Source: Sphingopyxis macrogoltabida (lineage in GTDB: Bacteria; Pseudomonadota; Alphaproteobacteria; Sphingomonadales; Sphingomonadaceae). From it: DNA of 64,000 nucleotides. The position numbers and the translations under genes were made by a program. The stretch lies in the NCBI RefSeq assembly GCF_001314325.1, contig NZ_CP009429.1, positions 496,501 to 560,500 of the forward strand, in the 5' to 3' direction. The notes beneath the pieces are model-generated. The model made no database searches. It had not been told where the DNA came from and saw only the letters and a list, made by a program, of their open reading frames with translations. Positions 33,755 through 42,066 of the stretch are shown here, in pieces. Each line of letters starts with the position of its first letter. Position 1 is the stretch's first letter.

Positions 33755-35044
33755 CTAGTCGCTGAACGGGTCGCGGATCAGGATCGTGTCCTCGCGTTCG
33801 GGGCTGGTCGACACGAGTGCGATCGGGGTTTCGATCAGTTCCTGCACGCGCTGGATATATTTGACCGCCTGCGCGGGCAGGTCGGCATAGCTGCGCGCGC
33901 CCGCGGTCGTTTCCTGCCAGCCGTCCATTTCCTCGTAGATCGGCTCGACCTCGGCCTGATCGGCGGCGTGCGCGGGGAAATAGTCGAGAATCTTGCCGCG
34001 CAGCCGATAGCCGGTGCAGATGCGGATCGTGTCGAAGCCGTCGAGCACGTCGAGCTTGGTCAGCGCGATGCCGGTGACGCCCGATACCGCACAGCTCTGC
34101 CGCACGAGCACCGCATCGAACCAGCCGCAACGGCGCTTGCGTCCGGTGACGGTGCCGAATTCATGCCCGCGCTCGCCGAGCTTCTGACCGATCTCGTCCT
34201 CGAGCTCGGTCGGGAAGGGGCCGCTGCCGACGCGGGTCGTATAGGCCTTGGCGATGCCGAGCACGAAGCCGACCGCCGACGGGCCAAGCCCCGAACCCGA
34301 CGCCGCGGTGCCGCTGACGGTGTTCGAGCTGGTGACGAAGGGATAGGTGCCGTGATCGACGTCGAGCAGCACGCCCTGTGCGCCCTCGAACAATATGCGC
34401 GCGCCCGCCTTGCGCACCTTTTTCAGGCGCTTCCACACCGGCTGCGCATATTCGAGCACATAGTCGGCGATCTCGGCGAGATCGGCTTTCAGCCGCTCGC
34501 GGTCGATCGGCGGTTCGCCGAAACCGGCGCGCAGCGCGTCATGGTGCGCGGTCAGGCGGTCGATCTGCGGATCGAGCTTGTCGAGGTGGGCAAGGTCGCA
34601 GACGCGGATCGCGCGGCGGCCGACCTTGTCTTCATAAGCGGGGCCGATACCGCGGCCGGTGGTACCGATCTTGCCGGCGCCTGCGGCGGTCTCGCGTAGC
34701 GCGTCGAGGTCGCGGTGGAAGGGCAGGATCAGCGGGCAATTGTCGGCAATCGCGAAATTCTCGGGGTTGATGGCAACGCCCTGTCCGCGCAGCTTGGCGA
34801 TCTCGTCGCGCAGCGCCCACGGGTCGAGCACGACGCCGTTGCCGATGATCGACAGCGTGCCGGTGACGATGCCCGACGGGAGCAGCGACAGCTTGTAGGT
34901 CTGGTTGCCGACGACGAGCGTATGGCCGGCATTGTGACCGCCCTGGAACCGGACCACGGCGTCGGCGCGGCTGGCGAGCCAGTCGACGATCTTGCCCTTG
35001 CCCTCGTCGCCCCATTGCGACCCGATGACGGTAACATTTGCCAT
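33755..35044 (-). CDS. purA: Adenylosuccinate synthetase
   Basis: PurA joins IMP and aspartate with GTP in the first step from IMP to AMP. The 429-residue protein has the GTP loop [17 protein letters not shown] (8-24), GGHNAGHTL, the IMP-binding [15 protein letters not shown] and RFLFEGAQG-like [19 protein letters not shown]. The ATG at 35044 gives the family N-terminus (MANVTVIG). The length is standard. A short intergenic space separates it from the ferric-reductase-like gene. Confidence 0.97.
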   Translation of the reverse strand: MANVTVIGSQWGDEGKGKIVDWLASRADAVVRFQGGHNAGHTLVVGNQTYKLSLLPSGIVTGTLSIIGNGVVLDPWALRDEIAKLRGQGVAINPENFAIADNCPLILPFHRDLDALRETAAGAGKIGTTGRGIGPAYEDKVGRRAIRVCDLAHLDKLDPQIDRLTAHHDALRAGFGEPPIDRERLKADLAEIADYVLEYAQPVWKRLKKVRKAGARILFEGAQGVLLDVDHGTYPFVTSSNTVSGTAASGSGLGPSAVGFVLGIAKAYTTRVGSGPFPTELEDEIGQKLGERGHEFGTVTGRKRRCGWFDAVLVRQSCAVSGVTGIALTKLDVLDGFDTIRICTGYRLRGKILDYFPAHAADQAEVEPIYEEMDGWQETTAGARSYADLPAQAVKYIQRVQELIETPIALVSTSPEREDTILIRDPFSD

Positions 35045-35061
35045 GATGCTGTCCTGCTGAA

Positions 35062-35092
35062 CCGGGCCTTGAAACACGCGGTGCTGGCCCGG
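35062..35092 (-). other. Stem in the purA leader
   Basis: CCGGGCC (35062-35068) and GGCCCGG (35086-35092) can pair as a seven-base stem with a 17-base loop, starting 18 bases before the purA start codon. It may stabilise or control the leader. The rest of the 174-bp gap up to the dioxygenase-like gene shows nothing else I can support. Confidence 0.3.
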
Positions 35093-35218
35093 CGCGGCCT
35101 TAGCGGATTTCGCCGCAGAGGCAAGCGTGACGGTACGGTTTTGTCATATTCCGGCGATATTGTACCCGCGCATGCGGGGGTCTGGCGGTGGCGCCAAAAA
35201 TGCGCGAAAGCATGAGGC

Positions 35219-35596
35219 ATGACCAATGCCTCCGCCCCCTATCACGCCCATATCTATTATGACGCCGACGAACGCCGCGCCGCCGAGGATTTGCGCGAGC
35301 GTTTCGGGCGCGACCCCGCGATATTGTTCGTCGGGCAGATGACCGACGCCGGCGTCGGACCGCATCCGATCGCGCAATATGAGGTGCATTTCCGCGCCGA
35401 ATCGGTCGCGTCGGTGACGGCGACGATCGAGGAAACAGGATTACGTGCGCTGGTCCATCCGCTGACCGACGACGACCTCGCCGATCATACAACGCTGGCG
35501 CACTGGATCGGCGAGCCGGTCGAACTCGATGTGACGGTGCTCGATCCGCCGGGCGTCAATCAGGGGATCCCGCGTTTCGGCGTTTCGGACTTTTAG
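35219..35596 (+). CDS. DOPA 4,5-dioxygenase family protein
   Basis: This 125-residue protein matches the small DOPA-dioxygenase family: YHAHIYYDA at 8-16 with conserved His, GVGPHPIAQYEVHF (46-59) and LVHPLTDDDLADHT (78-91). In fungi and plants the family performs extradiol cleavage of DOPA; bacterial members are mostly of unknown role. It stands alone and faces hisZ, with a palindromic repeat between the two stops. Confidence 0.85.
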   Translation: MTNASAPYHAHIYYDADERRAAEDLRERFGRDPAILFVGQMTDAGVGPHPIAQYEVHFRAESVASVTATIEETGLRALVHPLTDDDLADHTTLAHWIGEPVELDVTVLDPPGVNQGIPRFGVSDF

Positions 35597-35610
35597 CCGA
35601 CCTTCTTGAT

Positions 35611-35692
35611 CCGTTCGCATCGAGCGAAGTCGAGATGCCCATCGGCCTTGCACTGGCCCGCGGGGTGTCTCGACTTCGCTCGACACGAACGG
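35611..35692. repeat. Palindromic repeat, copy 1
   Basis: Two 29-base arms (35611-35639 and 35664-35692) are inverted copies with 25 matches. Both contain the core GAGCGAAGTCGA. The left arm has CATC before and GATG after the core; the right arm, in the same orientation, has TGTC and GACA. The differences are thus compensatory within each arm. It lies between the convergent dioxygenase-like and hisZ genes and may also serve as a terminator. Confidence 0.8.
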
Positions 35693-35717
35693 AAATAGAA
35701 TGGCTTCTTGAAAGCGG

Positions 35718-36833
35718 TCAGGCTTCGACCGGCCCGTCGGGGCCGAGCGTGAAGCCGCAACCGAGCGCGCGGGCATCGTCGGCGTCGGACAGCGCCGCCA
35801 CCGTCTGCCACCCGTCGGCGCGTAGCCCCGCCGCAATCGCCGCGTCATGGCCGAGGGGCAGGAAGATGCGGCGTTCGGCATCGTCCTCGCCGCCCAGTCC
35901 TTCGTCGATCAGCGGGTCGGGGTAGAGCGAGAAGCCGACGGCAGCCTCTTCGCGGTCTTCGCCGACCGGGATGGCATAGCTGCCGCCGCGGCCGATGATG
36001 TCGCCCTGTCCGGGAACGAAGATCGAGAAGCCGAACCAGCTTTGATAGGCGAAGCCGTGGCGCTCGGTCGGGTCGAGGGTCAGCGTGGCGCGGCCGCGGA
36101 TCGGCGCCGCGATTGCTTCGAGCGCTTCGATGCGCGCGTCGAGGACGCCTGTGGTATCGAACGCGCGCAACTCGGCGATCGCCTGATCGAATGGCCCCGT
36201 CGCGCGCAGCAGCGGCAGATAGGCCTCAGCACCGAGCCGGGCGAGCGCGCCGGCGTCCTTGGCGTCGAGCTCGCCCTGCAACTCCTCGACGGGAACGGCG
36301 ACGGGCAGCGGCCCGTTCGCCAGCAGTTCGACGACGTCGGGCAGGGTGAAATCGATCGTCACCGGGCCGATCCCGGCGGCATCGAGCGCGTCGATCGCCA
36401 CGGTCACGATCTCGCGCGCCGCGGCGACGCTGTCGCTGCCGATCAGTTCGGCGCCGACCTGCAGCATCTCGCGCGCCGGGCGGAGCTGGCTGGCGCGCAG
36501 TTTCACGACCTGCCCTGCATAGCAGAGCCGCAGCGGGCGCGGGGCGCCGGCGAGCAGCGAGGTCGCGATGCGGCCCACTTGGCGGGTGATGTCGGGACGC
36601 AGCGCGAGGGTGCGCTGCGATACCGGATCGGTGAAGCGGAGGAGGTCGCGCGTCAGCCGGTCGTCGTCGCCGCCGAGAGTTTCGCGAAACTCGGCGAGCG
36701 GCGGCGAGACGCGGCCATAGCCATGCGCGCGCATCGCATCGACGAGCGCGCGCGTGACGCGCGAAGTGGCCTCGGCCTGCGCGGGCAGGCGGTCGCGGAG
36801 GCCTTCGGGAAGCAGGGCAGGGGCCTTGGTCAT
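35718..36833 (-). CDS. hisZ: ATP phosphoribosyltransferase regulatory subunit
   Basis: HisZ is the class II aminoacyl-tRNA-synthetase-like subunit that activates the short form of HisG, the first enzyme of histidine synthesis. The 371-residue protein has PEGLRDRLPAQAEATSRV at the N-terminus, motif-2-like RPDITRQVGRIA and LRLCYAGQVVK, and a motif-3-like GRGGSYAIPVGED. It is shorter than HisRS and lacks the anticodon-binding domain, so it is not a tRNA synthetase. hisG is not in the window. Palindromic repeats lie on both sides. Confidence 0.9.
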   Translation of the reverse strand: MTKAPALLPEGLRDRLPAQAEATSRVTRALVDAMRAHGYGRVSPPLAEFRETLGGDDDRLTRDLLRFTDPVSQRTLALRPDITRQVGRIATSLLAGAPRPLRLCYAGQVVKLRASQLRPAREMLQVGAELIGSDSVAAAREIVTVAIDALDAAGIGPVTIDFTLPDVVELLANGPLPVAVPVEELQGELDAKDAGALARLGAEAYLPLLRATGPFDQAIAELRAFDTTGVLDARIEALEAIAAPIRGRATLTLDPTERHGFAYQSWFGFSIFVPGQGDIIGRGGSYAIPVGEDREEAAVGFSLYPDPLIDEGLGGEDDAERRIFLPLGHDAAIAAGLRADGWQTVAALSDADDARALGCGFTLGPDGPVEA

Positions 36834-36875
36834 CGCATGCGGCCTTAGGCGGGTGAAAGCGACTCAACAATCCTG

Positions 36876-36963
36876 AATCCCGTTCGCATCGAGCGAAGTC
36901 GAGATGCCGTGAAGGCATGGGACACCGTAGGGTGTCTCGACTTCGCTCGACACGAGCGGGATT
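36876..36963. repeat. Palindromic repeat, copy 2
   Basis: Arms at 36876-36908 and 36931-36963 carry the same GAGCGAAGTCGA core and the same CATC/GATG and TGTC/GACA pairs as copy 1, with outer ends AATCCCG and CGGGATT. It lies between hisZ and serA. Confidence 0.8.
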
Positions 36964-36975
36964 GAGAGGCGGGCC

Positions 36976-38562
36976 TTAAAACTTCAGCCCCTTCACCGTC
37001 TTTACGCCGGGAAGCTGGCAAAGCTGCCAGAGCAGCGGTTCGGGCATCGGCGAATCGAGGCTGAGCAGCAGCACCGCTTCGCCGCCCGCGGCGCGGCGGC
37101 CGAGGTGGAAGGTGCCGATGTTGAGCCCGGCTTCGCCGAGCGCGGTGCCGATGCGGCCGATGAAGCCCGGGGCGTCCTCATTGACGATATAGAGCATATG
37201 GCCGTCGAGATCGGCCTCGACCTTGATTCCGAACATCTCGACGAGGCGCGGTTCGTTGTTGCCGAACAGCGTGCCGGCGACCGAGCGGTCGCCCGCTTCG
37301 GTGGCGACGGTGACGCGGACGAGCGTGTGGTAATCGCCCTCGCGGTCGTGGCGCACTTCGCGCACGTCGAGGCCGCGTTCACGCGCGAGATGCGGCGCGT
37401 TGACCATGTTCACGCTGTCCGAATAGCGGCGCATCAGCCCGGTGAGCACTGCGGCGGTGATCGGCTTCAGGTTGAGTTCGGCGGCGGCGCCCTCGGCTTC
37501 GATCGAGATCGTCGTGAGGTTGTCGTGCGCGAGCTGGCCGATCAGGCTGCCAAGCTTTTCGGCGAGCTCCATATAGGGACGCAGCTTCGGTGCTTCCTCG
37601 GCCGACAGGCTCGGAACGTTGAGCGCGTTGGTGATCCCGCCGGTGAGCAGATAGTCCGAAATCTGCTCAGCCACCTGAATGGCGACATTCACCTGCGCCT
37701 CGTCGGTCGACGCGCCGAGATGCGGCGTGCAGATGAAGTTCGGCGTGCCGAACAGCGGATGATCGGCCGCGGGCGGCTCGGACGCGAAGACGTCGAGCGC
37801 GGCGCCCGCGACATGCCCCGAATCGAGCGCTTCCTTGAGTGCCGCCTCGTCAACCAGCCCGCCGCGTGCGCAGTTGATGATCCGCACGCCCGGTTTGGTC
37901 TTGGCGAGATTCTCCTTCGACAGGATGTTGCGCGTCTGGTCGGTCAGCGGCGTATGCAGCGTGATGAAGTCGGCGCGCGTCAGCAGGCCGTCGAGCTCGA
38001 CCTTCTCGACGCCGAGTTCGATCGCACGCTCGGGGGTCAGGAAGGGGTCGAAGGCGATGACCTTCATGCGCAGCCCGATGGCGCGTTCGGCGACGATGCT
38101 GCCGATATTGCCGCAACCGATCAGGCCGAGCGTCTTCGACGTCAGTTCGACCCCCATGAAATCGTTCTTCGGCCATTTGCCGGCCTGCGTCAGCGTGTTG
38201 GCCTCGGGAACCTGGCGCGCGAGCGCGAACATCATCGCGATCGCATGTTCGGCGGTCGTGATGCTGTTGCCGAAGGGGGTGTTCATCACGATGACGCCCT
38301 GCTTCGACGCGGAGGGGATGTCGACATTGTCGACGCCGATGCCGGCGCGGCCGACGACCTTGAGGTTCGTCGCGGCGGCGAGGACGTCGGCGGTGACTTT
38401 CGTCGCCGAACGGATCGCGAGGCCGTCATAGTCGCCGATCATCGCGATCAGCTCGTCCTTGGTCTTGCCAGTGATGACGTCGACGTCGATGCCGCGTTCC
38501 TTGAAAATTGCGGCGGCTTTGGGGTCCATCTTGTCGCTGATGAGGACTTTGGGTTGGGTCAT
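36976..38562 (-). CDS. serA: D-3-phosphoglycerate dehydrogenase
   Basis: SerA oxidises 3-phosphoglycerate to 3-phosphohydroxypyruvate, the first step of serine synthesis. The 528-residue long form has the NAD-binding GLIGCGNIGSIVAERA (near 145-160), the catalytic Arg in NCARGGLVDEAAL, Glu and His in PHLGASTDEAQ, then an intervening domain and a C-terminal ACT domain (DGHMLYIVNEDAPGFIGRIG) that gives serine feedback control in some species. It follows serC in the same direction, separated by 82 bp that include a pair of GAAA-loop hairpins. Confidence 0.96.
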   Translation of the reverse strand: MTQPKVLISDKMDPKAAAIFKERGIDVDVITGKTKDELIAMIGDYDGLAIRSATKVTADVLAAATNLKVVGRAGIGVDNVDIPSASKQGVIVMNTPFGNSITTAEHAIAMMFALARQVPEANTLTQAGKWPKNDFMGVELTSKTLGLIGCGNIGSIVAERAIGLRMKVIAFDPFLTPERAIELGVEKVELDGLLTRADFITLHTPLTDQTRNILSKENLAKTKPGVRIINCARGGLVDEAALKEALDSGHVAGAALDVFASEPPAADHPLFGTPNFICTPHLGASTDEAQVNVAIQVAEQISDYLLTGGITNALNVPSLSAEEAPKLRPYMELAEKLGSLIGQLAHDNLTTISIEAEGAAAELNLKPITAAVLTGLMRRYSDSVNMVNAPHLARERGLDVREVRHDREGDYHTLVRVTVATEAGDRSVAGTLFGNNEPRLVEMFGIKVEADLDGHMLYIVNEDAPGFIGRIGTALGEAGLNIGTFHLGRRAAGGEAVLLLSLDSPMPEPLLWQLCQLPGVKTVKGLKF

Positions 38563-38575
38563 TTATATCTCCGTG

Positions 38576-38634
38576 TCCCGGCGAAAGCCGGGATCTGTGG
38601 CGGAATGGGAAATGGGCCCCGGCTTTCGCCGGGG
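38576..38634. repeat. Pair of inverted GAAA-loop hairpins between serC and serA
   Basis: TCCCGGCGAAAGCCGGGA (38576-38593) is a seven-base stem with a GAAA loop. A second, inverted unit (38617-38634) has CCCCGGC/GCCGGGG arms with GAAA on the minus strand. The pair has the layout of REP/BIME elements. It sits between serC and serA in the operon and may set the relative amount of serA mRNA. Confidence 0.75.
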
Positions 38635-38644
38635 AGCACAATGG

Positions 38645-39775
38645 TCAGGCCGAAAGGCTGGCGTAGGCCCAGTCGAGCCACGGGCCGAGCGCTTCGATAT
38701 CGGCGGTGTCGACGGTCGCGCCGCACCAGATGCGCAGACCCGGAGGCGCGTCGCGATAGCCCGCGATGTCGTAAGCCGCGCCTTCCTTCTCGAGCAAGCC
38801 GGCGAATTTCTTGATGAAGCCTTCGTCGGCGCCCGCGACCGACAGGCAGACCGAGGTCTTCGAGCGGCTGGCGGGATCGGCGGCGAGGTGGGAGAGCCAG
38901 TCGCGTTCGGCGATGATCTCGTCGAGCGCGGCGGCGTTCGCATCGCTGCGCGCCTTGAGCCCGTCGAGACCGCCGAGCGACTTCGCCCATTCGAGCGCGA
39001 AGATCGCGTCTTCGACCGCAAGCATCGACGGGGTGTTGATCGTCTCGCCCTTGAACACGCCCTCGGCGAGGGCGCCCTTCGAAACGAGGCGGAACACCTT
39101 CGGCAGCGGCCAGGCGGGGGTGTAATTCTCGAGGCGTTCGACCGCGCGCGGGCCAAGGATCAGCACGCCATGGCCGCCTTCGCCGCCGAGCACTTTCTGC
39201 CAGCTGAAGGTCGCGACATCGATCTTGTCCCACGGCAGGTCGTAAGCGAACACAGCCGAGGTCGCGTCGGCGAAGCTCAGCCCCTCGCGGTCGGCGGCGA
39301 TCCAGTCGCCGTTCGGGACGCGGACGCCGCTGGTGGTGCCGTTCCACGTGAAGAGGACGTCGTTCGACCAGTCGACCTTGGTCAGGTCGGGAAGCTGGCC
39401 GTAGTCGGCGCGGATGACGGTGGGGTCGAGCTTGAGCTGCTTGGCGGCATCGGTGACCCAGCCTTCGCCGAAGCTTTCCCACGCCAGCGTCGTGACCGGA
39501 CGGGCACCAAGCATCGTCCACATCGCCATTTCGAAGGCGCCGGTGTCGCTACCCGGAACAATGCCGATGCGGTGCGTGTCGGGAAGCTGCAGCATTTCGC
39601 GCATCAGGTCGATGCAATATTGCAGACGCGTCTTGCCGATCTTGGCGCGGTGTGACCGGCCCAGCGATTCGACAGCGATTTTGGAGGCGTCCCAGCCCGG
39701 CGGCTTCGCGCAGGGACCGGAAGAAAAATAGGGGCGCGTCGGGCGCACCTGTGGCGTCGTCACTTCACTCATCAT
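38645..39775 (-). CDS. serC: Phosphoserine aminotransferase
   Basis: SerC converts 3-phosphohydroxypyruvate and glutamate into phosphoserine, using PLP. The 376-residue protein is of the alphaproteobacterial/archaeal type: RPYFSSGPCAKPPGW near the start, GRSHRAKIGKTRL (40-52), DATSAVFAYDLPW and the PLP lysine in DVATFSWQKVLGGEGGHG. The start has AAGGAG five bases before it, and this ribosome site is in the loop-stem of the leader hairpin. serA follows. Confidence 0.95.
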   Translation of the reverse strand: MMSEVTTPQVRPTRPYFSSGPCAKPPGWDASKIAVESLGRSHRAKIGKTRLQYCIDLMREMLQLPDTHRIGIVPGSDTGAFEMAMWTMLGARPVTTLAWESFGEGWVTDAAKQLKLDPTVIRADYGQLPDLTKVDWSNDVLFTWNGTTSGVRVPNGDWIAADREGLSFADATSAVFAYDLPWDKIDVATFSWQKVLGGEGGHGVLILGPRAVERLENYTPAWPLPKVFRLVSKGALAEGVFKGETINTPSMLAVEDAIFALEWAKSLGGLDGLKARSDANAAALDEIIAERDWLSHLAADPASRSKTSVCLSVAGADEGFIKKFAGLLEKEGAAYDIAGYRDAPPGLRIWCGATVDTADIEALGPWLDWAYASLSA

Positions 39776-39850
39776 AGTCTCTCCTTGCAGAGAGCTCGCG
39801 CGGCGTTGGGACCGCGTGGCCCGGCGCCGCCTTTAGGGTCGCGCGCCGGA
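39776..39850 (-). promoter_or_regulatory. serC leader RNA candidate
   Basis: The minus-strand leader ends with a hairpin CTCTC-TGCAAG-GAGAG (39794-39779) that takes up the serC ribosome site, three bases before the ATG. Upstream are complementary G/C blocks (GGCGGCG and CGCCGC, about 39810-39840). This agrees with the known serC motif of alphaproteobacteria, whose last stem overlaps the serC ribosome site. Full agreement with the covariance model was not tested. Confidence 0.6.
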
Positions 39851-39943
39851 CTGTCAAATGAAATGCGCGGCCCGGGCGAAATTAGCGACGAGGCGAGAAG
39901 ATAGTTTACAGCCTGTTAACCAAATTGTCGGTAAATTGACGCC

Positions 39944-40657
39944 ATGGCGATCCCTTCCTTCCTCCAGCCCCGGATGCTCGTTGCAGCCACCATGGCGCTG
40001 GCGCTTTCGGCCTGTTTCGGAACGCCCGAGGCGATGAAGAACAACCGCGGGAAGCGGCCGGACGCGAGCGCGAGTGCGAACACGCCTAAGCGTCCGCAGG
40101 TTACGGGAACGCCTTCGTTCACTGGTGCCGAGGCGCAGCAATGCGCGTTCGACCTCAAGCAGGCGGGGGTGCGCTTCACGCCGCTGCCGAACCAGGATCA
40201 TGGCGGCGGCTGCAGTTCGATCGATTCGGTCAAGCTGCTCGATATCGGTACGCCGGTCACGAATCTCGGCGCGATGACCTGTCCGCTCGCGCGCAATTTC
40301 GCGGCATGGGCGCAATATGCGGTCCGCCCCGCGGCGCGGAAATATTTCGGGCAAGAGGTCGTCAAGATCGAGACCTATGGCACCTATAGCTGCCGCAACA
40401 TCTATGGCGGCCGCTCGGGCCGGCTGTCGCAGCATGCCTATTCGAACGCGGTCGACGTCTCGGGCTTTGTGCTCGCCGACGGACGGCGGATCATGCTCGA
40501 CGGCGGCTGGCAGGGCGACAAGCCGTCGCAAGAGTTTCTCCGCGCGCTGCACAAATCGGCGTGCCGGCGTTTCGGCACCGTGCTGAGCCCCGATTACAAT
40601 GCGGCGCATTATAACCACTTCCACCTCGACATGAGCGGCAACGGCTACTGCCGCTAA
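39944..40657 (+). CDS. Extensin-like lipoprotein
   Basis: This 237-residue protein has a lipoprotein signal (ALALSACFG) and an extensin-like C-terminal domain. The conserved zinc-peptidase-like motifs are RLSQHAYSNAVDVSGF (about 164-179) and HYNHFHLDMSG near the end, similar to M15/LAS D,D- or L,D-peptidases that cut peptidoglycan. Several Cys (CAFDLKQAGV, GGGCSSI, MTCPLARN, YSCRNIYGG, SACRRFG) suggest disulfides in the periplasm. A role in cell-wall remodelling is inferred. It diverges from serC. Confidence 0.85.
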   Translation: MAIPSFLQPRMLVAATMALALSACFGTPEAMKNNRGKRPDASASANTPKRPQVTGTPSFTGAEAQQCAFDLKQAGVRFTPLPNQDHGGGCSSIDSVKLLDIGTPVTNLGAMTCPLARNFAAWAQYAVRPAARKYFGQEVVKIETYGTYSCRNIYGGRSGRLSQHAYSNAVDVSGFVLADGRRIMLDGGWQGDKPSQEFLRALHKSACRRFGTVLSPDYNAAHYNHFHLDMSGNGYCR

Positions 40658-40706
40658 ACGCCCGCGCGGCTTGGCAAAGCGGCGCCGAGCGGGTAGCCGT
40701 CCGCCC

Positions 40707-41582
40707 ATGACGAAAGACAAGCAGCCCCATCGTTCGCGTTTCCATAAGGCCAAGGACGACGCGCGTTTCGCCGAACAGGCGACCACCACACCGCAGACCG
40801 CCAGCGCCGCTTACCGGCTCGCCTTTCAGGATACCGACTTCCTGCTGCGCGAGGATTTGCGCCCGGTGCGCTTCCAGCTCGAACTGCTCAAGCCCGAACT
40901 GCTGCTCGACGAAGCGGGGATCGAATCGACGCTCGTCATCTATGGCTCGGCGCGCATTCCCGAACCCGACGAGGCCGACGCACTGGAAACCGCGGCGACC
41001 GACGACGTCCAGCGCAACATCGCGCGGCGGCTGAAGGCGAAGGCGCATTATTACGACGAGGCGCGGGCGCTGGCGCGGCTCGCGAGCCAGGTGCCGTGCG
41101 ACGACAGGGGCTGCCGCCATTTCGTCGTCTGCTCGGGCGGCGGACCGTCGATCATGGAAGCCGCGAACCGCGGCGCCGCCGACGAGGGCCGCGAGTCGAT
41201 CGGGCTCAACATCGTGCTGCCGCACGAGCAGGCGCCAAACCGCTTCGTCACCCCCGACCTCAGCTTCCAGTTCCACTATTTCGCGCTCAGGAAGATGCAT
41301 TTCCTGCTTCGCGCGCGCGCCGTGGCGGTGTTCCCCGGCGGCTTCGGCACCTTCGACGAGATGTTCGAACTGCTGACGCTGATCCAGACCGGCAAGATCA
41401 AGCCGATCCCGATCGTCCTGTTCGGCAAGGAGTTCTGGCACCGCGTTGTCAATTTCGACGCGCTGGTCGAGGAGGGGGTGATCAGCGCCCGCGACCTCGA
41501 CCTCTTCACCTTTGTCGAGACCGCCACCGAGGCGTGGGCGATCATCGACGGTTTCTACGCGAATATCGAAGAGACGCATTGA
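40707..41582 (+). CDS. LOG family protein (nucleoside 5'-monophosphate phosphoribohydrolase-like)
   Basis: The 291-residue protein has the Rossmann-type LOG fold with VCSGGGPSIMEAANRGAADEG (around 140-160, read in parts) and the signature PGGFGTFDEMFE. LOG enzymes split cytokinin riboside monophosphates or other NMPs into base and ribose 5-phosphate; in bacteria most act in purine salvage or are of unknown role. An N-terminal extension of about 70 residues comes before the core (VIYGSARIPEPDEAD). The ATG at 40707 is chosen over a TTG 12 codons earlier. A strong bidirectional hairpin follows. Confidence 0.85.
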   Translation: MTKDKQPHRSRFHKAKDDARFAEQATTTPQTASAAYRLAFQDTDFLLREDLRPVRFQLELLKPELLLDEAGIESTLVIYGSARIPEPDEADALETAATDDVQRNIARRLKAKAHYYDEARALARLASQVPCDDRGCRHFVVCSGGGPSIMEAANRGAADEGRESIGLNIVLPHEQAPNRFVTPDLSFQFHYFALRKMHFLLRARAVAVFPGGFGTFDEMFELLTLIQTGKIKPIPIVLFGKEFWHRVVNFDALVEEGVISARDLDLFTFVETATEAWAIIDGFYANIEETH

Positions 41583-41590
41583 GCGCCGAA

Positions 41591-41622
41591 ATCCTCCCTG
41601 TCGCAAAAGCGGCGGGGAGGAT
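41591..41622. terminator. Strong hairpin between convergent LOG and cytochrome c genes
   Basis: A 14-pair stem with two G-T pairs and an AAAA loop is formed by ATCCTCCCTGTCGC and GCGGCGGGGAGGAT. It fills the 49-bp gap between two convergent stops and probably blocks read-through in both directions despite lacking a T-run. Confidence 0.7.
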
Positions 41623-41631
41623 GGTCGAAAG

Positions 41632-42066
41632 TTATTTCGACTGTTCTTTCAGATACAGGATCAGCGCCTTGCGGTCGGCGGAATCGATCACGCCGGCAAA
41701 GGCCATGCGCGTGCCGGGCAGCGCCTTCATCGGCGCTTCGAGATAGGTGTCGAGCGCCGCTTCGTCCCAGATGCCGCCTTTCGCCTTCATCGCGCCCGAA
41801 TAGGAAAAACCTTCGTGCGAGGCGACCGCGCGGCCGACGACGCCGTGCAGGTTGGGGCCGATCCCGTTGCGGCCGCCGGCATCGATCGTGTGGCAGGCCG
41901 TGCAGCGCTTGAAGACCTGCTCGCCCATTGCCGCGGTCGGTTCGATCGCAGCGGCAGGCGCTTCGGCGGCAGCCTCGCCGGTCGTCGCCGAATCGGCCGC
42001 CGGTTCGCTCTTGCCGCAGCCGGCGAGGGCAAGCGCGCCCGCCAGCAGGACGGGCAGGATGCGCAT
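41632..42066 (-). CDS. Cytochrome c lipoprotein
   Basis: This 144-residue class I cytochrome c has a lipoprotein signal (LLAGALALAGC, Cys17), an Ala/Glu-rich linker and the heme motif CTACH (near 55-59), followed by NGIGPNLHGVVGR. The distal Met is in PGTRMAFAGV. It is anchored to the membrane and carries electrons in the periplasm. Its ATG shares one base with the stop of the upstream membrane-bound cytochrome c gene (TAATG), so both are made together. Confidence 0.9.
   Translation of the reverse strand: MRILPVLLAGALALAGCGKSEPAADSATTGEAAAEAPAAAIEPTAAMGEQVFKRCTACHTIDAGGRNGIGPNLHGVVGRAVASHEGFSYSGAMKAKGGIWDEAALDTYLEAPMKALPGTRMAFAGVIDSADRKALILYLKEQSK

Noticed and set aside
35718..36833. Histidyl-tRNA synthetase for the hisZ gene
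   Set aside because: The protein is about 50 residues too short, lacks the anticodon-binding domain and fits HisZ.
35611..36963. CRISPR array from the repeated palindromic units
   Set aside because: Only two composite copies more than 1 kb apart, inverted arms and no regular spacers or cas genes.
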